From Dokdonia sp. PRO95 (lineage in GTDB: Bacteria > Bacteroidota > Bacteroidia > Flavobacteriales > Flavobacteriaceae), in assembly GCF_000355805.1 (NCBI RefSeq), contig NZ_CM001837.1, positions 1,950,155 through 2,014,154 on the forward strand: a DNA stretch of 64,000 bases, given 5' to 3'. Below, piece after piece: positions 52,318 to 61,727 of this stretch; position 1 is the stretch's first letter; each line of letters starts with the position of its first letter. The notes under the pieces were generated by a model. The model did no database searches. It was not told where the DNA came from and saw only the letters and a list, made by a program, of their open reading frames with translations. Both the position numbers and the translations under genes were made by a program.

Positions 52318-54807
52318 CTACAACCTAAACTTCCCGTTATTGGTCAAGAAAATAGCGTTGGTAAAGAATAGCTTTCCATTGTGCCAGAACGCTCTAAAAA
52401 GTGGGTCGTCTACCATATAGATAACGCTCCCGCGTCCCATACGTTCTTCTCCAAAAATAAGAGAGTTGCTTAGTTTTCCTTTTGCCGTTTCTCCTGCAAA
52501 TCCTGCTACGTTCTCTACCTCTTCAGGAATCCACGCTACATTGTAGCCACGATCCAGATATGAGTAGGAGTTGCTTCCTAGCTTTAAACTGTAGTACGTG
52601 TCCGGATAGCCAAAAGCCATAGGGTGTGTCGTATCTACTTTAGTCTTAAAGATAGAACCTGTGATAAAGTTTGTGGTACTTGCATTCTCACGATCTGCAT
52701 ACGGAGTTAGGTTTTCTTTCTTGTCACTTTTTTCGGTATCGCTGCCGCCGGTATTTCTTTTTATTGAAAATCCAGATTTTCCAGCGAGGCTTCCTACGGC
52801 GTTTGCTAGTGCAATTACTTTACCGCCGCCACGCACAAAGTCTTTTACCTTGTCAAGGTTACTTTCATTAAGTACGCTTCCGTACCAGCCGCTAGGCATC
52901 ACGAGTACATCAAATTCATCAAGATTTACACGCCCTAGCTTATCTGCATTTATAGAAGTCACTGGGTACTGTAATGTTTGTTCAAAAAAGTACCACGTAG
53001 CTCCATAACTCAATGATGAGGTTGCATCTCCTTTAAGTAATGCAATCTTTGGCGGATTGATAAGCTTTACTTGTGACGACCCAAAATCTGGTCCAGAGCT
53101 TGCAAATGAGGTTGTCGTAGCGGTAAGGGTTCTGTTATGCTTTCGCGAAAGCGTACTCAACACCTCATTAAAATCTTTACGTCCCAGATTATCACTTTTT
53201 GTGATGATTAAAGAACCGCGCTCGTAAGAAATTCCATTATTTACAAAGGGTTGCTCGCTAAAACGTACTCTAATGCCTTCCTTAAGAAGTCCTGCTAGAA
53301 ACTGTGCATCGTCAAGACTATTCCACTTCCCGATGTAGCCCGCTACATTTGTGCTTGCTGTGGTTATGTTTGTTTTAAAAGGGCTCGCAGCATTTGCTTT
53401 TACCAGTGATGTGCTTGCCACAGCATTAAGACCGTAAGCGTGTGGTAAATTCCACGCGGTGATATCATAAGTGAGCGGTGTACTTAGTTTTGCATCTGGC
53501 TCAAAAAGTGCCTTTACCATCTTTCCTTTTGGCTGGTCTGTACTTATCACCATTGCTGTGTCATAGCTCATACTACCTTGACCGTTTGAGGTGTAGTTAA
53601 AACCTGTTGCCTTTCCGTTTGAGGCAAAGCCATAGTTTATCTCGTGCTTGTCCATTAAGTCGGCTAGCGCTTTGAGGTTATCTACATTACCAGAAAGTAC
53701 GTAGCTTTTATATTTGAGATTGTTGTTATTAAAGTATGCTTTAAACTCTGAGTTGAGCTTTGCAGCATTTTTTACAGAAATCTCTACGGTAGAGAGTCCT
53801 GTAGTTTTGTGGTGTGCTACACGATCTACTAGCGTGAGTTCATAACCTCGATCTGTATGAATGCCTAAACCGGCACGACCGTGACCAGCCTGCTCATAGG
53901 TCATCCCTATTGCTCCCATAAAGGTAGGGTAGGTGTCACCGTAAGAAGGGTAGAGTAAGTCAAAACTCTCTCTTGTAAAAAACAACCAACCTTCTTTATC
54001 AAAATAGCGTGCGTGATTTGCTCCTATTTGCGTTTGGAAATCCATCTGCCAGTCTGTGATAATCTCGTGATATGGCTCTGCTGCTGGAGCAAAATAATAA
54101 GGATTGTTTATTCCCTGCTCGTGAAAGTCTACGTGCACGTGAGGCATCCACTTGTTATATACCTTTAATCGTTGTTGTGACTCTACTTGTGATGCCCACG
54201 CCCAGTCGCGGTTAAGGTCAAAAAGGTAGTGATTAGGTCTTCCTCCTGGCCACGGCTCATCGTGCTCTGCAGCTACTTGTGCTGGGTCGTAAGGTGTAGA
54301 CGCTACTTGGTTAAACCAGTTTGCATAGCGATCACGCCCGTCTGGATTTACACAAGGATCCATAATAATCACGGCATCTTTTAACCATTCTTTTTTTGAC
54401 GTAATTAATTCATACAGTGTCACCATAGAAGCCTCTGTAGATGAAGCTTCATTACCGTGCACGTTATAAGAAAGCCAGACTATTGCCTTGTCTGCCGTAC
54501 CAGAGTTGCCAGTGGCAATACCCGTTTGCTCCAGGTTTGCTTTGCGTATATTTTCTAGATTGCTATGGTTTGCGCTTGTGGTAATTACAGCATATGTAAG
54601 AGGTCTACGCTCGTTAGTTTTACCATATTCTTGATAGGTGACTAGGTCACTATTTTCGGCTACGTGTTCAAAGTAGCGCACCACGTCTGAGTGTCGTGAG
54701 AACTGTGTTCCTATCTCATAACCCAGAAATTCTGATGGAGATTGTACTTGAGCGGTAAGTAATGTTGTGAGAAATAAGGCGACAAAAAAGCTGTAGATTC
54801 TGAGCAT
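52318..54807 (-). CDS. M14 family zinc carboxypeptidase, exported
   Basis: 829 residues from the ATG at 54807 (MLRIYSFFVALFLTTLLTAQ, signal peptide). A 16-codon upstream extension is open but would spoil the signal. The zinc site is formed by HGNEASSTEA (His-x-x-Glu) and the third His in WMPHVHVDFHEQGINN. FDLNRDWAW is the substrate-Arg region. After the peptidase domain (about 30-380) comes a long C-terminal part with a class I glutamine amidotransferase-like fold pattern (VLVMPSGWYG, VRGGGKVIALANAVG), as in many Bacteroidetes M14 proteins. It probably releases C-terminal residues from peptides outside the cytoplasm. Confidence 0.9.
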   Translation of the reverse strand: MLRIYSFFVALFLTTLLTAQVQSPSEFLGYEIGTQFSRHSDVVRYFEHVAENSDLVTYQEYGKTNERRPLTYAVITTSANHSNLENIRKANLEQTGIATGNSGTADKAIVWLSYNVHGNEASSTEASMVTLYELITSKKEWLKDAVIIMDPCVNPDGRDRYANWFNQVASTPYDPAQVAAEHDEPWPGGRPNHYLFDLNRDWAWASQVESQQRLKVYNKWMPHVHVDFHEQGINNPYYFAPAAEPYHEIITDWQMDFQTQIGANHARYFDKEGWLFFTRESFDLLYPSYGDTYPTFMGAIGMTYEQAGHGRAGLGIHTDRGYELTLVDRVAHHKTTGLSTVEISVKNAAKLNSEFKAYFNNNNLKYKSYVLSGNVDNLKALADLMDKHEINYGFASNGKATGFNYTSNGQGSMSYDTAMVISTDQPKGKMVKALFEPDAKLSTPLTYDITAWNLPHAYGLNAVASTSLVKANAASPFKTNITTASTNVAGYIGKWNSLDDAQFLAGLLKEGIRVRFSEQPFVNNGISYERGSLIITKSDNLGRKDFNEVLSTLSRKHNRTLTATTTSFASSGPDFGSSQVKLINPPKIALLKGDATSSLSYGATWYFFEQTLQYPVTSINADKLGRVNLDEFDVLVMPSGWYGSVLNESNLDKVKDFVRGGGKVIALANAVGSLAGKSGFSIKRNTGGSDTEKSDKKENLTPYADRENASTTNFITGSIFKTKVDTTHPMAFGYPDTYYSLKLGSNSYSYLDRGYNVAWIPEEVENVAGFAGETAKGKLSNSLIFGEERMGRGSVIYMVDDPLFRAFWHNGKLFFTNAIFLTNNGKFRL
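53139..53152. repeat. GCTTTCGCGAAAGC palindrome in M14 peptidase gene
   Basis: Perfect copy, read STLSRKHN on the minus strand, in the non-catalytic half. Confidence 0.9.
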
Positions 54808-55089
54808 TTGGTTGGTTTTAGCAAAAGCTAAAGCTATAAAAAGAGCTCGCCGCAAATCAGCGTTTTAACGTTTTTTTGGGAAAACTCGCAATTTATCAGA
54901 ATTATCTTTACTATCTAAACCACAATTTATGCCAACCGACTGTCTGCCGTACCGAGAAACGGGGTATTTTTCTAATCTTATCACAAACTATTTAGATCAA
55001 GAAGAAGCACTTAAGCCCTTTTATCACAGATTTCCTACAGCAGATAATCTTATCAAACAGGCAGATGAGAAGGGACAATTTTTTAGTCC

Positions 55090-55103
55090 GCTTTCGCGAA
55101 AGC
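55090..55103. repeat. GCTTTCGCGAAAGC palindrome in bshC
   Basis: Perfect copy with C/G flanks (16 bp), read PLSRKR. Confidence 0.9.
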
Positions 55104-55840
55104 GTTTATATGATTCCCTCATCGCGCAATATAAAAGTACAAACACCTCTGCCGAGACACAGCTCAACTTAGAGCATCTTGCCAGCGAAAATACATTTAC
55201 TATCACCACAGGGCACCAGCTCAATTTATTTACGGGGCCGCTCTATTTTTTATATAAAATTATCTCAGTCATTAATCTCTGCAAGGAGCTTAAAGAGAAA
55301 GATCCAGATCGCAATTATGTTCCTATTTACTGGATGGCGACAGAAGATCACGATTTTGACGAGATTAACTACTTCAATTTTCAGGGTAAAAAAGTACAGT
55401 GGAATCGTGAGGACGGAGGCGCCGTAGGCGAACTCTCAACCGATGGACTGGCTGAGGTACTAGCATTATTTAAAACACAGCTGGGGACTTCAAGAAATGC
55501 GGAGTACTCTCAAAACTCTTTAACGACGCCTACCTCAATCACGATAACTTGGCAGATGCAACGCGCTATCTGGGCAACGAGCTTTTTGGTGAGTACGGCC
55601 TTGTCATTGTAGATGGTAACGACGCGGTACTTAAAGAATTATTTGCTCCTTATGTACAACGAGAATTGCTAGAGGGCGTGTCGCACGCAAAGGTGAAACA
55701 GCAAACCGAGCAACTCTCTGCGCTAGGCTACCCAGAGCAAGTGCACCCTCGTGAGATTAACTTGTTTTACATTACAGAAGGCATCCGTGAGCGTATTATC
55801 AAGGTGGATGATATGTATGTGGTAAATGATACAGATATCC

Positions 55841-55852
55841 GCTTTCGCGAAA
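55841..55852. repeat. Shortened palindrome copy in bshC
   Basis: GCTTTCGCGAAA, read IRFREN. Confidence 0.75.
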
Positions 55853-56536
55853 ATGAGATACTCGACGAGCTTGCTAACCATCCAGAACGGTTCTCTCCTA
55901 ACGCCTTGCTAAGACCACTTTTTCAAGAAGTGATTTTGCCGAATCTTTGTTACATAGGTGGAGGTGGAGAGCTGGCGTACTGGTTCCAGCTTAAAACATA
56001 TTTTGAAGAAGTGGGAGTTCCTTTTCCGGCATTACTACTTCGTAACTCGGCACTAATACGTACAGAAAAGCAACGTACAAAAGCCGAAAATCTAGGCGTG
56101 TCGTTACCAAATTTATTTCTAAAACAAAACGAACTCATCAACCGAAAGGTGCGTGCTATCTCAAATATAGAGATAGACTTCTCTGCACAACGCAGCTTTT
56201 TAAAAGAGCAGTTTAAAGCAATGCATTTACTAGCCGAAGAGACAGATGCTAGTTTTATAGGAGCCGTAAAAGCACAAGAAGTAAAACAACTCAAAGGTTT
56301 AGAAAACTTAGAGAGTAGATTGCTACGCGCACAAAAGCGTAAACTAAGTGACCACGTACAGCGTCTAGTAGATTTACAAAACGAAGTTTTTCCAATGCAA
56401 AGCCTGCAAGAAAGAAATACCAACTTCTCACAGTTTTATCTAGAATTTGGCGAGCAACTCATCCCTGAGCTAGTAAATGCGCTGGAGCCGCTAGGAGGGG
56501 AGTTTACGGTGGTTACTTTGTAAGGGGTTAGTTTGT

Positions 56537-57013
56537 TTAGTTTTCTATCAGCTCTACATCTAAAGCATCTCTCAGTTTATGCAAACTCTGTTTTGAGAAT
56601 CTTTTAAAAAAGAATCGTATGCCTATAAATCTTATCATTACAATTTGAGCAATTACTGATAGTATCATAAACGGTTCGAATTTTTCCAAATCAAAAGTCA
56701 CTATTAAGCACATTGCAATTATAGGAAAGATTAAAAGTATACTTAACATTATTTTAAACGCCTTGTTAATTGTAATTGTGACAGAACCTAGTTCAGTGTT
56801 GATTTCTCCTGTTAATACACAGAATGCTCCTTTTCCAACCGTTGAAGAGATAATTTTAAATTCATTACCTGAAATTTGACCTCTGAAAGATTTTGTCGTC
56901 CAATTTGATGTTAAGTATTTTGAATATTCGGTGCGTCTTTCAAGACGTTCAATTGTTTCTTTTTGCGAGCTAATTAACTTGAATTTGAATTCTCTAGTCG
57001 GAAATAGATTCAT
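56537..57013 (-). CDS. Hypothetical membrane protein
   Basis: 158 residues. The N-terminal half is polar (REFKFKLISSQKETIERLERRTEYS, then beta-like strands including GNEFKIISSTVGKGAFCVLTGEI). Two membrane helices follow (about 86-104 and 112-131), then a basic amphipathic end. No family recognised. Last of three closely spaced minus-strand genes after trmL; the 5-bp gap to the preceding gene suggests one transcript. Confidence 0.65.
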   Translation of the reverse strand: MNLFPTREFKFKLISSQKETIERLERRTEYSKYLTSNWTTKSFRGQISGNEFKIISSTVGKGAFCVLTGEINTELGSVTITINKAFKIMLSILLIFPIIAMCLIVTFDLEKFEPFMILSVIAQIVMIRFIGIRFFFKRFSKQSLHKLRDALDVELIEN

Positions 57014-57018
57014 AACTT

Positions 57019-57540
57019 TTAATTTTTGATCTTTTTCCCGTTTATGAATTTGATGATCATTGGATTTCCATTATCATTTAAGCAAAATTCTTCACCATCT
57101 TTCTTTCCGTTTGTATAAGGACATTTATATACTAAAGTAGTATCCTTATGTCTTGTGACTAAAGTCTTTTTAAAATTAGTGTCGTAATAAGTCCTTTCAG
57201 TGAATTTACCATCCTCATTAGTTGTATAGCGAATTCTTTCCTTTGGTGTTAGTGGATATTTCTTATAGTAGAAAACATTTTCAGCAAGTCTTCTATGACT
57301 TTTATTATAAAATAATTTCCATTCTAGAAGAACACCATTCTTATATATCTCTTCTGCAACAATATGACCATTTCCGTTTTTTCTAAGTTTTTGTGCAACA
57401 CCAGTAAATAGCTCATTATTATAGTCTTGATATGCAAGATTGTTGTCAAAATATATCTCTTTGACAGATAATGTGTCTTGAGAGAATACATTTTGATAAC
57501 CTACAATAAGTAGAAAAAGAATTATTAAACGTAACTTCAT
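57019..57540 (-). CDS. Hypothetical exported protein with MORN-like repeats
   Basis: 173 residues with signal peptide MKLRLIILFLLIVGYQNVFSQ. The mature part has MORN-like pieces (NNELFTGVAQKLRKNGN, CPYTNGKKDGEEFCLNDNGNPM) common in Bacteroidetes toxin-antitoxin-repeat and envelope proteins. Function unknown. It lies between trmL (2-bp gap) and a membrane protein gene, so expression with trmL is likely. Confidence 0.65.
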   Translation of the reverse strand: MKLRLIILFLLIVGYQNVFSQDTLSVKEIYFDNNLAYQDYNNELFTGVAQKLRKNGNGHIVAEEIYKNGVLLEWKLFYNKSHRRLAENVFYYKKYPLTPKERIRYTTNEDGKFTERTYYDTNFKKTLVTRHKDTTLVYKCPYTNGKKDGEEFCLNDNGNPMIIKFINGKKIKN

Positions 57541-57542
57541 AT

Positions 57543-57995
57543 CTATAAATTCAACTGCCTTATCCCCTCATAAGCTACAATACCCACGGCATTTGCGAGA
57601 TTTAAACTTCTGATGTGTTCGCTAAATAATGGAATTTTATAAAGTTGGTCGGGGTGTTTTTCGGTAATTTCTTTTGGGAGGCCTTTAGATTCTTTTCCAA
57701 AGACGAGAAATAGGTCTTCTTCAAAAGGAATGTCATAATGTGATTTTGTGCCGTGACTTGAGAGAAAAGCCATTTTCGCGAAAGCGTTCTTTTTAAAAAA
57801 GTCTTCTGTATTATCATAATACTGTACGTCTAGATGCTGCCAGTAGTCAAGACCTGCGCGTTTAAGGCGGGTGTCGTCTATCTCAAAACCAAAGGGTTTT
57901 ACAAGGTGCAACTTGCAGCCAGAACCGAGGGCAAGCCTACCTATGTTACCTGTGTTATTTGGGATTTCTGGATTGATGAGTACAATATTGAGCAT
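57543..57995 (-). CDS. trmL: tRNA (cytidine34-2'-O)-methyltransferase TrmL
   Basis: 150-residue SPOUT methyltransferase that 2'-O-methylates the wobble base of tRNA-Leu. INPEIPNNTGNIGRLALGSG is the N-terminal motif; LVFGKESKGLPKEI and IRSLNLANAVGIVAYEGIRQL form the trefoil-knot SAM site. Length and motifs are standard. A shortened palindrome copy at 57773-57786 is read NAFAKM in a variable loop. Confidence 0.94.
   Translation of the reverse strand: MLNIVLINPEIPNNTGNIGRLALGSGCKLHLVKPFGFEIDDTRLKRAGLDYWQHLDVQYYDNTEDFFKKNAFAKMAFLSSHGTKSHYDIPFEEDLFLVFGKESKGLPKEITEKHPDQLYKIPLFSEHIRSLNLANAVGIVAYEGIRQLNL
57773..57786. repeat. Shortened palindrome copy in trmL
   Basis: TTTTCGCGAAAGCG, one arm changed; read AFAK on the minus strand. 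Confidence 0.7.
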
Positions 57996-58120
57996 AATGG
58001 CTTGCTTGATGGGATGTATGGTGTATAAATGGTGTGTGAGATACTAATGTTATCACAAAAACTAAAGCTTGTCACGGGCTATAACTCCCGTCTACAGTAT
58101 CTTTACCCAAAAATAGCATT

Positions 58121-59296
58121 TTGAGAGTAAACTACTTCCCCCAAAAATTGATATATCTTATTGCCATCGTACTTTTTACGGTAGGTAATACACAGACGGC
58201 ACAGGCACAGGATTTTGAAAAAATTAAAGAGTTTTTTACGTTTCACCCTAACCACAAGGCTGTTGCAAAAGATAGTACTTTATATGCCTCTAAGTTTATA
58301 GCGGCACCAGTAATGAGCTACAGCCCGGAGACAAATTTTGCCTTTGGGACGGGTGCAAAATACTTATTTAAATTTAACGGTAGTGGGGAGGAGACGCGTG
58401 TGTCTAATATGCCTATCACGCTGCAGTACACACTAAATAGTCAGTTTTTTGTTTATTCTGGATTTGAGATTTTTACAAACCAAGAGAAATGGGTGATAGA
58501 GGGTAATATCCTTTTTCAAAATTACCCAAGACTGTTTTATGGTTTTGGCACAAACTCACCAGAAAGTGCAGAGGAAGAGTATAATTATTACCAGTTGCTA
58601 GTGGAGCCTATCTTTTTAAAACAGGCTTTTACACGTTACCTTTTTGTAGGTGCTGGTGTGCGATTTAATCATATTTACTCTGTTGATATAGAAGAGGGCG
58701 GACTAATAGATCAAACTAGACCTACGGGTTATGATGGTTCTACATCGCTAGGTGTTGAGGTTGCTGCGCTGTATGATAACAGAAATAATGTACTAAATGC
58801 TCAAAATGGATGGTACCTAGAGACCACAAGAGGTCAGTATTTTGAGGCGCTGGGTGGTACACATAATTTTGATTTGACACGTTTTGATTTAAGACATTAT
58901 ACAAAGCCATTTGCAGATAAGGATGATATTCTTGCATTCCAGATGGTGGGAAGATTTACTCGTGGTGATTTACCATTTTCTGAGTTTTCGTTTCTTGGAG
59001 GTAGTGAGATTATGCGTGGTTATAGAGAAGGCCGTTATGTAGGTAGAGATTTGCTAGCAAGCCAGGTAGAGTATAGAAAGACGTTTAAGAACTCTCGTTT
59101 TGGCGCTGTATTATTTGCCGGTGGAGGTGATATCTATAATGATGTGAGCGATTTTCAGTTCAAGAACTTAAAACCTACCTATGGAGGTGGTCTTCGTTTT
59201 ATGATAGATAAGGAAGAGCGTCTCAATCTTCGTTTTGATGTAGGTTTTGGTAGAGGCTCTAGCGAGTTTTACTTAGGGATTGCAGAGGCATTTTAA
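58121..59296 (+). CDS. Omp85/BamA-TamA family outer-membrane barrel protein
   Basis: 391 residues with a signal peptide (LIYLIAIVLFTVGNTQTAQAQ). The protein is mostly amphipathic beta strands, and GGSEIMRGYREGRYVGRDLLASQVEYR matches the (V/I)RGY/F region of the Omp85 C-terminal barrel. It ends in strands with an aromatic terminal residue (LGIAEAF). No POTRA domain precedes the barrel, so it is a short surface-antigen-type member rather than BamA. TTG at 58121 is used because no ATG is near; a -7-like TATCTTTA is at 58098-58105. Confidence 0.85.
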   Translation: MRVNYFPQKLIYLIAIVLFTVGNTQTAQAQDFEKIKEFFTFHPNHKAVAKDSTLYASKFIAAPVMSYSPETNFAFGTGAKYLFKFNGSGEETRVSNMPITLQYTLNSQFFVYSGFEIFTNQEKWVIEGNILFQNYPRLFYGFGTNSPESAEEEYNYYQLLVEPIFLKQAFTRYLFVGAGVRFNHIYSVDIEEGGLIDQTRPTGYDGSTSLGVEVAALYDNRNNVLNAQNGWYLETTRGQYFEALGGTHNFDLTRFDLRHYTKPFADKDDILAFQMVGRFTRGDLPFSEFSFLGGSEIMRGYREGRYVGRDLLASQVEYRKTFKNSRFGAVLFAGGGDIYNDVSDFQFKNLKPTYGGGLRFMIDKEERLNLRFDVGFGRGSSEFYLGIAEAF

Positions 59297-59383
59297 TAGC
59301 TAGCAGCTAGTTTAATTTACATCATTTTATTTTTAGAGATAGGAACAAAATTTCTATATTACTCTGAAAATAATACTAATACG

Positions 59384-60706
59384 ATGCTCAAACCTGTACT
59401 CTTTTTTCTTTCCATTTTTTTAGTTTGTAGTTGTGCTGAACAACAAAAACCAGAAGTTGCCATAAACCCAGAAACGTACTGGGGAGAAAATCCTTGGCCA
59501 GACATTAGAAAGAAGCGTATTAGCCAGCTATTACCGCAAGCGCTCAAAACTGCAGAGGTAGATTGCTGGATGACTATTTGTAGAGAAAATAACAATGATC
59601 CCATTGCAGATCATATAGGAGGAGAAAATGCTGGTGGTACTGCCGTGTTTTTATTTTATAACGACGCAGATGGTTTTCACTCTAAGGTGTTCTCTCCTTC
59701 TGGAGAAGCAACTGCGTTAGATGATCTAGATATACACGAGGAAGTTGTGAGTGTTGAACGAGGAACATCAGCAATCGAACAAGCCTCAGATTTTATCAAA
59801 ACAAAAGATTTTAAAAGTATTGCCGTAAACACATCTTCAAAAAATGTGATGGCAGACGGACTTACGCATACACAGTACGAAGAAATCGCTGGTGCTTTAG
59901 GTGACGAAACCTCAAAACTTGTATCCTCAGAAGACGTGGTGTATGAGTGGTTATCTATAAAGCTACCAGAAGAAGTTGCCATTCTAAAGAAAGCTGCAAA
60001 GCTCACTGCCCAGTGGCAGATTGAAGCTTACAAGCAAGTCGTGCCGGGTACATCTACAGATGCAGACATTGCAAAATACTTAAAACAAAGAATGACCGAG
60101 TATGGCGTGACAGATGGATGGGCACCTGCTCAAAATCCTAATGTAAATTCTGGGCCAGACCGCGGGCACTCGCACGCTACAGATAAAGTAATTATGCCTG
60201 GTGATGTGATACAAATAGATTTTGGCATCAAAGTATATGACAGGTGGGTGACAGATATACAGCGATTTGCATATGTTTTAAAAGAAGACGAGAGCGAGGC
60301 TCCAGATGAGATTATGCACTACTGGGAAAGTTCTAAAGCTGGAAATAGGGCAGCACTTGCTGCGATGCAACCAGGCGTAAAAGGAGTAGATGTAGATAGA
60401 GCCCAGCGCGTACTTATGGAAAAAGCAGGGTCTGATTATGTAATGTGGAGCACGGGTCACCCAGTAGGCTATGTCGCTCACGATGTAGGACCTAACCTAG
60501 GAGGTTCTCAAGCATCTCACGTGAGACCAGCCTCAGAAAAAGTAATCAAGGAAGGGATGACGTTTGCCTTTGACGGTTTTCACTCTTGGAAACTAGCAGA
60601 CGGTGGTGTAAAAACAATGTCTGTAGAGGAGATGGCTGTAGTAACCGAAAATGGAGCAGAGTATCTTATCGCTCCACAAGAAGAACTTGTTATTATCTCA
60701 AATTAA
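59384..60706 (+). CDS. M24 family aminopeptidase, lipoprotein
   Basis: 440 residues with lipobox LVCSCAEQ. The M24 pita-bread domain (about 205-430) shows metal-ligand candidates: Asp in IQIDFGIKVYDRWVTD (two), His in STGHPVGYVAHDVGP, and a Glu in SVEEMAVV. The Glu normally in the GM-x-F-x-x-E position reads Asp (GMTFAFDGF). Related enzymes remove an N-terminal residue before proline (Xaa-Pro aminopeptidase, prolidase). The lipoprotein signal puts it outside the cytoplasm. Confidence 0.85.
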   Translation: MLKPVLFFLSIFLVCSCAEQQKPEVAINPETYWGENPWPDIRKKRISQLLPQALKTAEVDCWMTICRENNNDPIADHIGGENAGGTAVFLFYNDADGFHSKVFSPSGEATALDDLDIHEEVVSVERGTSAIEQASDFIKTKDFKSIAVNTSSKNVMADGLTHTQYEEIAGALGDETSKLVSSEDVVYEWLSIKLPEEVAILKKAAKLTAQWQIEAYKQVVPGTSTDADIAKYLKQRMTEYGVTDGWAPAQNPNVNSGPDRGHSHATDKVIMPGDVIQIDFGIKVYDRWVTDIQRFAYVLKEDESEAPDEIMHYWESSKAGNRAALAAMQPGVKGVDVDRAQRVLMEKAGSDYVMWSTGHPVGYVAHDVGPNLGGSQASHVRPASEKVIKEGMTFAFDGFHSWKLADGGVKTMSVEEMAVVTENGAEYLIAPQEELVIISN

Positions 60707-60710
60707 TTAT

Positions 60711-61727
60711 CTACGCAAAAAACCAATAATCTTTAACGGCTTCTTTGCCCCAAGAATCAAGTAGTGCTTGTATTTCCTTCTTGCCATCTGGAGAAGAAAC
60801 TACAATCATAATCTGCGCATTTTCTATAGACGGGACATCTGTAAAAGATTGCATACGTACATCATAAATGTCTTTGCCTATCTGTTTCTCATTATTAGAA
60901 ACCCAGTGAAAGCTGTCATTATACGATTGTAAAATTTTAGCCATATCCTTACCGTTACGTCCGGCACCCCAGAGTACGAGTGGTCGTGTGTTATCACGAT
61001 CTATCTCATAAAAGAAACGCATTTTCATATCAAAATAGCGATTGTCTTTATACTCATCCCAAGTACGTGAGATACGGTTAGAGCGATCACGCCAGTGGTG
61101 AAGTATGGCATCTATCCCTATAACTTTGAGCCCGTGTTTATACATACGGAAACACAAATCATAATCTTCTGGATAAATAACAGGATCAAAAGCACCTACG
61201 GCATCAAAATCATCTTTATGAATCATCCAGCAATGTGACGGGATAACGCACTCTTTATAAATCTGCTGGTAGTGTGTACTAGTTCTCGCCACCTCATTAA
61301 GCCAGCGCTCATAGCGTAAAAAACCATCACCTACCTCGCCCTCATCTACAAAGTGCTCTGTACCTCCAGCAATCACGTGCCCTTTTCCATACTTATGCCA
61401 CTCATCTACGAGAAGCTGAATTTTATAATCTGGCATTTTATCATCAGAGTCCATCCTGTTGAGCAGGGTTCCGCGTACTTCTCTGTATCCACATTGTAAG
61501 GTAGGGATGAGTTTATAGCCGTCACTGTCAAAAACACGAACGCGTGCATCTTGCTTTGCAAATGCCGCAAGAATCTCTGGAGTCTCATCTGTACTGTGAT
61601 CATTTACAGCAATAAGTTCCCAGTTTTGATACGTCTGGTTTATAATGGAGTTTATGCAATCGCGCAGATATGGAGCCGTGTCTTTTACGGCCATTATGAT
61701 AGATACGAGGGGTTGATTTACTGCCAC
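60711..61727 (-). CDS. Family 2 glycosyltransferase
   Basis: 338 residues. The GT-A domain is at the N-terminus: VSIIMAVKDTAPYLRDCINSIINQTYQNWELIAVND, then LNRMDSDDKMPDY with the DxD metal motif, and EDYDLCFRMYKHG as acceptor region. About 90 further C-terminal residues (PLVLWGAGRNGKDMAKIL) resemble a small Rossmann-like addition. The nature of the sugar and acceptor is unknown. It overlaps the epimerase gene by 10 bp, so the two are probably used together for a surface polysaccharide. Confidence 0.9.
   Translation of the reverse strand: MAVNQPLVSIIMAVKDTAPYLRDCINSIINQTYQNWELIAVNDHSTDETPEILAAFAKQDARVRVFDSDGYKLIPTLQCGYREVRGTLLNRMDSDDKMPDYKIQLLVDEWHKYGKGHVIAGGTEHFVDEGEVGDGFLRYERWLNEVARTSTHYQQIYKECVIPSHCWMIHKDDFDAVGAFDPVIYPEDYDLCFRMYKHGLKVIGIDAILHHWRDRSNRISRTWDEYKDNRYFDMKMRFFYEIDRDNTRPLVLWGAGRNGKDMAKILQSYNDSFHWVSNNEKQIGKDIYDVRMQSFTDVPSIENAQIMIVVSSPDGKKEIQALLDSWGKEAVKDYWFFA

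Larger units (their letters stand above)
54929..56523 (+). pseudogene. bshC: Bacillithiol cysteine ligase BshC, one-base frameshift
   Basis: Two frames cover one protein: 54929 to about 55507 (N-terminal part, YFSNLITNYLDQ, TGHQLNLFTGPLYFLYKI and IYWMATEDHDFDEI), then about 55507 to 56523 in the -1 frame (KLFNDAYLNHDNLADATRYLGNELFGEYGLVIVDG and onward). Adding one base after the TAC at 55505-55507 restores NAEYLSKLFNDAYL and a total of about 531 residues, the normal BshC length. BshC joins cysteine to GlcN-malate to finish bacillithiol. Both halves are otherwise intact, so this is either a very recent mutation or a sequencing error. If translated as read, the N-terminal product would stop at 55612. 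Two palindrome copies are in the gene. Confidence 0.85.
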
